64,000 nt of DNA from assembly GCF_002443255.2 (NCBI RefSeq), contig NW_019211454.1, forward strand, positions 16,108,243-16,172,242, given 5' to 3'. The stretch comes from Varroa destructor (Eukaryota > Arthropoda > Arachnida > Mesostigmata > Varroidae). The notes under the pieces were generated by a model. It was not told the DNA's origin. It worked only from the letters and a program-made list of their open reading frames with translations, and searched no databases. Position 1 is the first letter of the stretch; the number at the start of each line of letters is the position of its first letter. Positions 12,395 to 24,301 of the stretch are shown piece by piece. Position numbers and translations under genes: made by a program.

Positions 12395-15124
12395 TTTTTC
12401 AGAGATCTAGAAGATACCAATTACTTGCCAGTAACCTACTTGCCAGTAGATCTATAAGCTGTTGCTTGTCAACGTATGGCAGAGTAAGTGGTACCTTCCC
12501 ATATAATTTTAATGTTTTAACATTTTTTATGTATATAAAAGATGTATGTGCAATATGTATCTGCACGTGATGTCTGACTAGATAAATTCATATGTANNNN
12601 NNNNNNNNNNNNNNNNNNNNNTTTTTCAGAGATCAAGAAGATACCAATTATTTGCCAATTACCTAATGCATACAAGCTGTTGCTTGTCAACGTATGGCAG
12701 AATAAGTGGTATCTTCGCATATATTTTTCATGTTTTAACATTTTTTATGTAAAAAATGTATGTGCAACATGTATCTGCCTGTGATCTCTGACTAAATAAA
12801 TTCATATATGCTTTTCAGAGATCAAGAAGATGCCAATCATTTGCCAATTACCAAATGCATACAAGCTGTTGCTTGTGAACGTATGGCAGAATAAGTGGTA
12901 CCTTCGCATATATTTTTAATGTTTTAACATTTTTTATGTATATAAAAAATTTATGTGCAACTGTATCTGCATGTGATCTCTGACTAAATAAATTCATATG
13001 TGCTTTTCAGAGATCAAGAAGATGCCCATTATTTGCCAATTATCAAATGCATACAAGCTGTTGCTTGTCAACGTATGGCAGAATAAGTGGTATCTTCGCA
13101 TATATTTTTCATGTTTTAACATTTTTTATTTATATAAAAAATGTATGCGCAATATGTATTTGCATGTGATCTCTGATTAAATAAATTCATATATGCTTTT
13201 CAGAGATCAAGAAGATGCCAATCATTTGCCAATTACCAAATGCATACAAGCTGTTGCTTGTGAACGTATGGCAGAATAAGTGGTACCTTCGCATATATTT
13301 TTAATGTTTTAACATTTTTTATGTATATAAAAAATGTATGTGCAACATGTATCTGCCTGTGATCTCTGACTAAATAAATTCATATATGCTTTTCAGAGAT
13401 CAAGAAGATGCCAATCATTTGCCAATTACCAAATGCATACAAGCTGTTGCTTGTGAACGTATGGCAGAATAAGTGGTACCTTCGCATATATTTTTAATGT
13501 TTTAACATTTTTTATGTATATAAAAAATGTATGTGCAACATGTATCTGCCTGTGATCTCTGACTAAATAAATTCATATATGCTTTTCAGAGATCAAGAAG
13601 ATGCCAATCATTTGCCAATTACCAAATGCATACAAGCTGTTGCTTGTGAACGTATGGCAGAATAAGTGGTACCTTCGCATATATTTTTAATGTTTTAACA
13701 TTTTTTATGTATATAAAAAATTTATGTGCAACGTGTATCTGCATGTGATCTCTGACTAAATAAATTCATATGTGCTTTTCAGAGATCAAGAAGATGCCCA
13801 TTATTTGCCAATTATCAAATGCATACAAGCTGTTGCTTGTCAACGTATGGCAGAATAAGTGGTATCTTCGCATATATTTTTCATGTTTTAACATTTTTTA
13901 TTTATATAAAAAATGTATGCGCAATATGTATTTGCATGTGATCTCTGATTAAATAAATTCATATATGCTTTTCAGAGATCAAGAAGATGCCAATCATTTG
14001 CCAATTACCAAATGCATACAAGCTGTTGCTTGTGAACGTATGGCAGAATAAGTGGTACCTTCGCATATATTTTTAATGTTTTAACATTTTTTATGTATAT
14101 AAAAAATTATGTGCAACGTGTATCTGCATGTGATCTCTGACTAAATAAATTCATATGTGCTTTTCAGAGATCAAGAAGATGCCCATTATTTGCCAATTAT
14201 CAAATGCATACAAGCTGTTGCTTGTCAACGTATGGCAGAATAAGTGGTATCTTCGCATATATTTTTCATGTTTTAACATTTTTTATTTATATAAAAAATG
14301 TATGCGCAATATGTATTTGCATGTGATCTCTGATTAAATAAATTCATATATGCTTTTCAGAGATCAAGAAGATGCCAATCATTTGCCAATTACCAAATGC
14401 ATACAAGCTGTTGCTTGTGAACGTATGGCAGAATAAGTGGTACCTTCGCATATATTTTTAATGTTTTAACATTTTTTATGTATATAAAAAATGTATGTGC
14501 AACGTGTATCTGCATGTGATCTCTGACTAAATAAATTCATATGTGCTTTTCAGAGATCAAGAAGATGCCCATTATTTGCCAATTATCAAATGCATACAAG
14601 CTGTTGCTTGTGAACGTATGGCAGAATAAGTGGTATCTTCGCATATATTTTTCATGTTTTAACATTTTTTATTTATATAAAAAATGTATGCGCAATATGT
14701 ATTTGCATGTGATCTCTGATTAAATAAATTCATATGTGTTTTTCAGAGATCAAGAAGATGCCAATTATTTGCCAATTACCAAATGCATACAAGCTGTTGC
14801 TTGTCAACGTATGGCAGAATAAGTGGTATCTTCGCATATATTTTTCATGTTTTAACATTTTTTATTTATATAAAAAATGTATGCAATATGTATTTGCATG
14901 TGATCTCTGACTAAATAAATTCATATATGCTTTTCAGAGATCAAGAAGATACCAATTATTTGCCAATTACCAAATGCATACAAGCTGTTGCTTGTCAACG
15001 TATGGCAGAATAAGTGGTATCTTCGCATATATTTTTCATGTTTTAACATGTTTTATCTATATAAAAAAACGTATGTGCAATATATATCTGCATGTGACCT
15101 CTCACTAAATAAATTCGTATGTGT
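12395..15124. repeat. Tandem satellite array, ~193-bp unit
   Basis: Unit boundaries, taken at the word TTTTCAGAGATCAAGAAG, fall near 12395, 12622, 12811, 13003, 13196, 13389, 13582, 13775, 13968, 14160, 14353, 14546, 14739 and 14930. Spacing is 191-193 bp in the core. Units fall into variants. Type A has GCCAATCATTTGCC, GTGAACG and GGTACC. Type B has GCCCATTATTTGCC, GTCAACG (one copy GTGAACG) and GGTATC. From 12811 the order is A B A A A B A B A B followed by two mixed units, so part of the array alternates as a 386-bp higher-order repeat. The first unit is the most diverged and the last decays after 15124. Type B units have an open frame of 60 codons, but type A units stop it, so it is not a gene. 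Confidence 0.95.
12597..12621. other. Assembly gap of 25 N
   Basis: A run of exactly 25 undetermined bases falls at a unit boundary within the satellite array. The sequence resumes with TTTTTCAGAGATCAAG, the start of a unit. The true number of units missing or collapsed here is unknown. Confidence 0.97.
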
Positions 15125-15342
15125 TTTTTTAGTAATAATATCACAGTAATAATTTGCATCTTATAGATGTATATCACCCGTTATAGTAAAATACATATTT
15201 CAATGGTATCACAATAATTCGAAGTATCGATGACTAGGACGAGTTGAGCAGATGAATCCATATGCTTCTGAAGCTTAAAGCTTCAGGCTTATCACCTTAT
15301 ATTTTTGTTTTTTATCCAACCAATATTTTTTGCTGTCGATGC

Positions 15343-18063
<2,721 letters not shown>

Positions 18064-18263
18064 CTATAATATTGAAAATTTGCGTAAATTAGTACTGCTT
18101 TTATTAACATTTCAGTTAAGGAAAAAATATTTAATTTTTTATATGTCGGAGTTCAAGAGTAGTAGTAGTACGAAATGGAACACCGATTCACTCTGTAAGG
18201 AACTCATTCCAGGAAGTATGGTTACAGTAACAACCAGCGGCATAATGAAAGGAAGAAACTGAA

Positions 18264-18449
18264 ATGGCAGAACTAGCACAAGTATCTCAGAGAAAGGTGA
18301 ACGGGAAATTTATAAAATTCTTAGTTTGTAATGAGAAGTTAATTCAAATTGAACGCGATATTTTCGATGATACATGCAACGAGGAAGAAGGACCCTTGAA
18401 ACAGTCAATACAAAAACTGTATAAGTTAAACAATCTGTTTACAAGGTGA
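18264..18449 (+). CDS. Coding-like open stretch, unidentified
   Basis: An open frame of about 61 codons, acidic and protein-like (FIKFLVCNEKLIQIERD, then IFDDTCNEEEGPLKQS). It lies opposite the proposed first intron of the kinase gene. A possible donor (AAG|GTGATA) falls at its end, but no phase-compatible partner exon keeps a frame open. It could be a gene remnant or chance. I do not recognise it. Confidence 0.22.
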   Translation: MAELAQVSQRKVNGKFIKFLVCNEKLIQIERDIFDDTCNEEEGPLKQSIQKLYKLNNLFTR

Positions 18450-18706
18450 TAAATTCCTGCACTTTCCGCGGTTGTCTTCCATTTTTTTTAACGAATTAAT
18501 CAGTTTGTCTAGCCAGAGATTTTCGGGTCTGTTGTCGACAAGGTTCCACAGGCAGTCTTTGGGGCCCGCTATATTTTCAGATGTACTGTTACGGATTTCA
18601 TCTGCCCGTGATAGTAAAAAGTGGCAATCCGTCAACCCAAAGCCCGATTTTTGCAGAATAGTCTTAACAACCTTCATCATGTACTGCCAGGCCTTACTGT
18701 TAGGAT
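18426..18706 (-). CDS. Open stretch with a weak death-fold (CARD-like) pattern
   Basis: About 93 codons are open on the minus strand after a good acceptor (TTTCTTTATCCTAACAG). The peptide looks helical and amphipathic: KAWQYMMKVVKTILQKSG, LTDCHFLLSRADEIRN, then DCLWNLVDNRPENLW and LDKLINSLKKMEDN. The spacing of an EI...L..LV..RPE...D.LI..LKKM pattern resembles helices 3-5 of CARD domains, but no strong family signature is present. It lies about 400 bases upstream of the kinase exon on the same strand, yet no in-phase donor joins the two. Function and even coding status are uncertain. Confidence 0.2.
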
Positions 18707-18731
18707 AAAGAAAACTAATATCACTCACCAG

Positions 18732-19106
18732 CTTTTCGAAGGACCACTTCAGTCAATCATTTTTGGCTATTTTATACATCGAACTGGATCTGCAATGCTG
18801 ATTGGTGATACTGTAAAGACGCCGTTTTCAATAGCACTGAGTAACAAAAAACGCTTCTTTCATTGTAAGTCTTGCATTTTATAGGCTTGCCGTTTAACCC
18901 AAGACGATCAAAAGCACGCAAAATTGAAAGCTGTCATAAACAGAACAAATAATAAAATCAATGAATCTTTCACAGTATACTTAAAACAAAAAGATACAGA
19001 AACAACCATTTTCACCGCAATAAACACTAGCGGAACGGAGTTGGCACTGACACGGGGGTCTTGGAACCAAAATATCTTCGGTAATAATCTGGTTGGGAAC
19101 ATATAA
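18732..19106 (+). CDS. Two coding-like exons, possible remnant, unidentified
   Basis: Exon-like blocks 18732-18864 and 18976-19106 are each open in one frame. The first follows the acceptor CACTCACCAG and ends at the donor GTAAGT. The second follows TCTTTCACAG and ends in TAA. The phases match (1 base + 2 bases), giving about 87 codons. The joined product contains MLIGDTVKTPFS and, further on, FTAINTSGTELALTRG. This order, an IGD.V motif then T.I.TSG.EL.LT, faintly recalls the Hint domain of hedgehog-type proteins, but the conserved Thr-x-x-His that should follow is absent and the upstream Cys is not seen. It lies antisense within the proposed first intron of the kinase. Confidence 0.25.
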
Positions 19107-20203
19107 CCTGATGTGGTATTGTAATTGTTGTTGCATGATCAGGGTATACAAAAGATTTATCGAGTCCTATGAGGACAAAATAGCTGATATCGGCTTACAG
19201 TTTTTCGAGAGCAAACAATGCTATTTCCTCGCTCACCTGCAGTTTTTGATTTGTTAGCTAAAAATACTATTCATATTGGAAATTTTATAGTTTTTGAAAA
19301 ATTATGCGTTCGCAAAATAACTCATGACTTCGAGCTTTTGGTGGTATTACTCGTCATTCGGAATTTCACAGGAACTATCTGCCGCATTTTACGGTCTGCT
19401 ATCAGTGAAAAAAACTAATGGAACATTACTGAAACCACTTATTGAGTTGTTTTCCGTTATAGTAGTTATTGTTTAATGGCGATCTTTTCGATGAAAATTA
19501 GTATTGTTTGCTTTTAAACTAATCATCGTCAAATATTTTTATGGGAGTATTACGCCTAAATAATGTGCGTCTACGGTGCAATACAGTAATCTTCATTAAA
19601 TATGTCTTCTTTCATTTCTTCTGTATAGACATATGACTTGTTGTATAGACATATGTATAGACATATGTTGGCTATCCAGTGTATTGTACATTACGTTGAT
19701 CTAATACTCACCACTTACGAACTTGCACTTCAGATAACACATTATAAAATCCTAGATTTGAAGTCACTATTAAGCCATATTTCTCTTTCCCGTCTCTTTC
19801 CCAACTATTAAAAAACCGCTACTCAGAACTGATACAAATTCTACTGCTTTCATCGATACTAATGCTAATATTTTGAGCTATAAGTCTACTGGCTTATTGT
19901 AAGTGAAACACATTTTTTGTATAACGCAAAGTTTGTTTCTGTCGATTAGGGATACGGTCAGCCTAAGAATACTCCTTATAACATGTGTTTTCGATTAATG
20001 ACCATCTCCTACATATTAAACAACAAAGTATACACGCAGGCGTGTGCTGTATGCACGGTACAATCTACTATTTTACAATGTCAACATCGCTGGACCATTA
20101 AACAATCTTTTGCTCAACTTCTGCTCTCAAAGGCAAATAAATTTTAAAGGGCTCGGCTCATAAATTAAGTGGCATTATTTCATGAACTTCAACTCCATTT
20201 ATG

Positions 20204-20211
<8 letters not shown>
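19107..20211. other. Spacer between the kinase and ALAS genes
   Basis: Apart from the candidate first kinase exon, nothing here is supported. Three copies of TGTATAGACATATG-like words lie at 19622-19667. One 66-codon open frame (19218-19418) has no recognisable content. Confidence 0.5.
19719..19742 (-). CDS. Candidate first coding exon of the HIPK-like kinase
   Basis: On the minus strand an ATG is followed by eight codons (MCYLKCKF) and then a strong donor, GTAAGT. The exon ends in phase 0, as required to join the exon starting at 18036, giving MCYLKCKF-VVLSSS. The intron would be about 1.7 kb, the longest in the gene. This is inference from a start codon, a donor and matching phase. Eight codons carry no homology, and other upstream exons are possible. 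Confidence 0.3.

Positions 20212-20257
<46 letters not shown>
20212..20257. repeat. (TA)n microsatellite
   Basis: About 23 TA dinucleotides in an almost uninterrupted run, lying about 70 bp beyond the ALAS stop codon. Confidence 0.95.
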
Positions 20258-20263
<6 letters not shown>

Positions 20264-20304
20264 CTAGAAGAACACTAGTCCAGTGAAGTAAAATTAACTT
20301 AGTT

Positions 20305-20310
20305 TTTATT
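20305..20310 (-). terminator. Polyadenylation signal of ALAS
   Basis: On the minus strand AATAAA begins 14 bases after the ALAS stop codon, within CTTAATAAAAACTAAG. It is the first canonical signal, so the 3' UTR is probably very short and ends before or near the TA repeat. Use of the site is inferred. Confidence 0.55.
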
Positions 20311-20324
20311 AAGTTCCAAAACTG

Positions 20325-22340
20325 TTAAGATTGCTGAACAGATTGCTGTGGAGGCATGAGACCCAACCCGGCAATATGCCAGGCCTCACACAGGTCCAGA
20401 ACAAATTGGTCGACCATTGCTTTGTCGTGAAAAGGTGTCGGCGCTAGACGTAGTCGTTCCTCGCCGCGGGAAACTGTCGGATAATTAATTGCCTAGAATT
20501 ATCATACCATTATCAAAAGAGAATACATGAACAAAGATTATTATAGGCCTAAGTGAGACAAAAATGTTAAAATATTTAGAGACAAGTATTCTGTTAGAAA
20601 ATTTAAACAAATTCCCTACATTGACGTACTGTCCAGTGGGATTCATTGGTCATATTACGCCGATTCAACTATCTTTAATCTTTTGTTTTACTTTTTGTAA
20701 TGAAATCGCCCCGATGCGTTTTCGATAAAAATAATTGTGCGATACTGAAACCTCGACTGCGATTGCCTCGATTTGTGATCTTTTTGGCAAAAGATTGCAA
20801 AATAAATTTTGTAGGTACTTTGAAAGCGATAAATGCTTAAAATATTAAAAGTGGACATACAGCCAACGAGTAGCAGTGATATCTATTATTACGTATATTT
20901 CAACATTAAAATACAAAACTAATGTTTCGTCTTAAACGGTACCTGCACATAATGTCCAAACCGCATGAGTTCGTTGCTGACTCGTGTGCACGCTGCCGGA
21001 TCTCCTACGTGTACCGGAATGATATGCGACTTCGAGTTGAAAACAGGCAAGCCAACAGCTCTAAGTCGTTCCCGGGTATATCCGACCACTTGTTGATGGC
21101 GGCGTCGCAGTAATCGTCCCTCATCCTCACCCAGGATTTCAATCGAGGCCCGAGCACCACAAAGAACTGTTGGTGGTAGCGATGTTGTGAAAATGAAACC
21201 TGCGCCGTACGATCGTATGAAGTCGACGAAATTTGAGGTCGACGCTATATAGCCACCGATGTTACCGAAAGCCTTTCCTAGGGTTCCCGAAATGACATCC
21301 ATCTTAGCGAGGATTCCGCGCTGTTCACCTACGCCCGCGCCATGGTCACCATACAGTCCAACGGCATGTACCTCATCAATAAACGTCATGGCTCCATGTT
21401 TATGAGCCAAGTCGCAAATCTCCTCCATCGGTGAAATATCACCAGTCATCGAATGCACGCTCTCGAACGCAACAATCTTCGGTACCCACTTCGGTACTTG
21501 ACTGAGCAGTTCGGCCAAGTGGGCAACGTCATTATGGCGAAATATATGTTTTGGCGCTCCACAGTTTTTAATGCCTTGAATCATGGAGGCATGATTTCCA
21601 GCATCGGAAAAGATGTGCATACCCGGAACGAGTTTTCCTAGGGTAAATAAAGTTGTATCGTTCGCCACAAAGCACGAAGTGAATAATAAAGCGGCCTGCT
21701 TTTGATGTAGTTTAGCCAGATCCTTTTCGAGATTCTCATGCATCAACGAATTGCCGGAGATGTTTCGAGTGCCACCAGCCCCCGCTCCATGTTTTTCGAG
21801 TGCCTCCTGTACAGCCGCCTTAACTTTTGGGTGTCGTGACATGCCCAGGTAGTCGTTGGAACACCATACCGTGATTGGTTTTGAGCTGTCAGCCATTTCT
21901 GTGTGCTCAGTTGCCTTGGGAAACTGCTTAGCCAATCGGTTGACCTTTTTGAAAACGCGATAGGAATGGTCCATTTTCTTCTTAGCGATCATCGACTGGA
22001 AGTGACTTTCATAGTTGAAGTCAAGCTTATCGGTAGCGATATCAACATCTAGCACAGGTTTCTCGGCGAATTCAACGGCATCAGGGCATGAAACAGACTT
22101 AATCGCCGTTTTATTAGCTGCCAAAAACGGGCATCGGTTGCAGCGATTCACCTCATCCACAGGACAGGTGAACGGCTCCGACTGCTTCAGGCTTTCCACA
22201 CTGGCCTGTTGGCTGCAAGCTGTTGCGATACTGACCGATCGCGCTAGGTACGGACATTGCCGCTGATACATGCTAATGAGGGGTGATGCATACTTCTTAA
22301 CGTAGGCTGTGGTTAAACGGCTAACGAATGGGCACGGCAT
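20325..22340 (-). CDS. ALAS: 5-aminolevulinate synthase, mitochondrial
   Basis: This is a pyridoxal-phosphate enzyme that condenses glycine and succinyl-CoA to 5-aminolevulinate, the first and rate-limiting step of heme synthesis in mitochondria. There are two coding exons, 20943-22340 and 20325-20492. The donor CAG|GTACCG and acceptor TTCTAG|GCA join HYVQ to [14 protein letters not shown], the conserved ALAS junction, giving 521 residues. Motifs, from the chosen Met, are [13 protein letters not shown] (159-171), [13 protein letters not shown] (184-196), [12 protein letters not shown] (320-331) and SGTLGKAFG (351-359) with the PLP Lys356. The N-terminus is basic and holds five Cys-Pro pairs (C3, C29, C59, C70, C85). 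CPFVSRL, CPYLARS and CPFLAAN look like heme-regulatory motifs that let heme block import. I chose the ATG at 22340, not the one at 22421, because an acceptor (TTTCTTCACAG) at 22384 puts the upstream ATG in an intron, and MPCPFVSRL resembles the start of vertebrate ALAS1. Confidence 0.97.
20493..20942 (-). other. ALAS intron
   Basis: A 450-base GT-AG intron separates the two ALAS coding exons. It splits the protein between YVQ and AINYP, near the C-terminus. The interior has stops in all frames and no nested feature. Confidence 0.9.
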
Positions 22341-22383
22341 AATGGTATAGAGCGTTAGATTGATTTTGCCTACACAATTTTTC

Positions 22384-22592
22384 CTGTGAAGAAATGTTAA
22401 GAACGGAAACCATTTCAGCATGTTAATTTTCTCGACTTCTGAGGAAAAAATCTATCAAAAGCAAACGTCTAAACGCTTATAGACTATATATACGTGTTTT
22501 ATCAAATTATCGTCTTTATGCATGTTTTCTGGGCTATATATACTTAGATTTCAGATGTGCATACATTTAAAAACTTACCAGAGTATACTTAC
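22384..22592 (-). other. Probable intron in the ALAS 5' UTR
   Basis: A strong acceptor, TTTCTTCACAG, ends at 22384, 43 bases before the proposed start codon. Upstream are two good donors, GAGCTG|GTAAGT (exon ending at 22593) and CTCTG|GTAAGT (exon ending at 22579). Either gives a noncoding first exon and an intron of about 200 bases. The transcription start is not visible. Inference from splice signals only. Confidence 0.5.
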
Positions 22593-22593
22593 C

Positions 22594-23930
22594 AGCTCAA
22601 GTTATTAATTCAAGGGTAATAATACATACGGTTGTAATATAACTAAGTTAGTGCGCTTCTCTCCACATTGCTCCCATGCTTATCATTCAAGCGAATGCGA
22701 AAATTATTTTCTGCATAATTGTCTGCGCGCTTATCTTGCAGTTGCGAAAGCAAATTCCTACCGCTTACTAGTTGAAACGCTTTTTCTACACGAGTTAGTA
22801 CTGGCACTAAATTACCTATACAGGTAACACAGAAAATGCCGACGGGCCCGTAGATACCAATCGAGCTGCCTACGGCAAACGTGGTGTCTTAGATAAACTT
22901 TTGTCCAACAACCGGCCAAAGGCTGCCAATGAGACGAGCGCCGAACTTTCGAGAAAACAAATCGGGTTAATGTTGCTTTGCTCGATTTCATAGAATACAA
23001 TGAAAGATAACGTGAGAAATGGGCGTACAAAAATTGATGACCTAAGCTTATAATAAACAATTTGCTACACCTTGATCTCCATTTGATACGTTGAAGATAT
23101 TAAGCGACTGTTTCCAATAAAGCATGTTAGGTAGATGTGAATAATGGAATTATCTCGGATACAAAAAAAATGGCAATAAACTATTTTATCCAGAGAAGCG
23201 CTAGAAGTAAATATTGCTCAAGTACATATAATTGGACATAAAGAGACCGACTGACTGAAGGTGATATCATTACACGAATAGAACAGATCAAAATTAGTTG
23301 CAAGGAGATTTGCTTGAAGACTGCCTGTTGTGCGTATGAAATTTTCTACCACCAAATCTTCATCAGGCTCACCTAGACAACGACAGCGGTGAAAACCCTT
23401 ATGCTTTCTAAAATTTCATGCGATTAACGTTCTACCTAACATGCCTTATTAGAAACACTCCGTAACACCATAAACTTATGTATTAACGCTTGCGATCACA
23501 ACAGCGCTGCATTGAATTAATATAAGCCTATCCTACCGTCTTAATATATTTACCTTAATAGTAAATAACACCCAAGGCACCAAATACAACGTCACACCAC
23601 TAAAAATCACACATACACACAAGCATTCAAATCTACACGACAGAATTAAATAAGCGCCTTTAACGCTTACACAAGCCTAAACGACATTTTATCCCAAAAG
23701 AAATTTAAGACATCAGCTACCACGATCAACTATGAAAACAGCAGCACAAGGCTGGGTGTTACTGCCAGATCAGTAGCGGAAGATCCAATAAAATCAACAG
23801 AAAAACACGCAGGCTAGGCACCGTCTGCCTGATGTGTATTTCTGTAGCTGTTGCAGCCAGCTGTTCCGATCTGCCTACCTTGACGGACACGTATAAAGTA
23901 AATGATCAACCAGCACCCGCGAAATCATTT
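22594..23930. other. Region upstream of ALAS, promoter side
   Basis: This should contain the ALAS 5' exon and promoter, but I see no clear TATA box, initiator or conserved operator. Open frames are short. An imperfect stem lies at 23798-23844 (CAGAAAAACACGCAGGC against GCCTGATGTGTATTTCTG). Confidence 0.4.
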
Positions 23931-23938
23931 GCCGGTAC

Positions 23939-24301
23939 TTGTTCGTAATCGAGAACTGCAGCGGGGCTGAGCGGCAGCGGCGGCGTCCGCGCAGAAGAGT
24001 TGTTTCTCGCCGTCAATCATCGCGACTGGGCGACACTCGCTGTTTGGCGAGAGTCAATGGCTGCTCGCCAACCAACAAGAAAGACGTAAAGCGTCACCGA
24101 GTAACAGCAGCTGTAACGGAGCGAAACAGCGCTTCAAGAAGTGCCGCGGCAAGGGCGAACTTCTACGGTTCAGCAACTGCTATTAACGCTGCTGTAACTT
24201 TTGCAGAAGCAACAGTAGCAGAAGTGGGGAAGTTGTCGATGTACAATGGTATGGAGTCGGATTGTTGCAGCGAAATGGCCGTTACTCGCTTGCTTTTTTA
24301 A
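23939..24301 (+). other. GC-richer patch with a long open frame
   Basis: About 120 codons are open and rich in Arg, Ala and Ser, in sequence visibly GC-richer than its flanks. The composition (RQRRRPRRRVVSRRQSS) looks like translated GC-rich noncoding DNA, and no motif or splice signal supports a gene. A CpG-containing promoter or first exon is possible. Confidence 0.3.

Noticed and set aside
12998..14723. Four identical 60-codon frames in the 12.9-14.7 kb region
   Set aside because: They are type B units of the satellite. Type A units carry a stop in the same frame, so identity reflects repeat homogenisation, not a gene family.
18865..18884. A 20-base GTAAGT...TATAG 'intron'
   Set aside because: Far below any animal intron length. 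A downstream acceptor at 18975 gives a normal-sized intron with matching phase.
20919..20942. C-terminal VPFKTKH of the long ALAS frame
   Set aside because: It is read-through into the intron. The conserved C-terminus (AINYPTV...) lies in the exon at 20325-20492.
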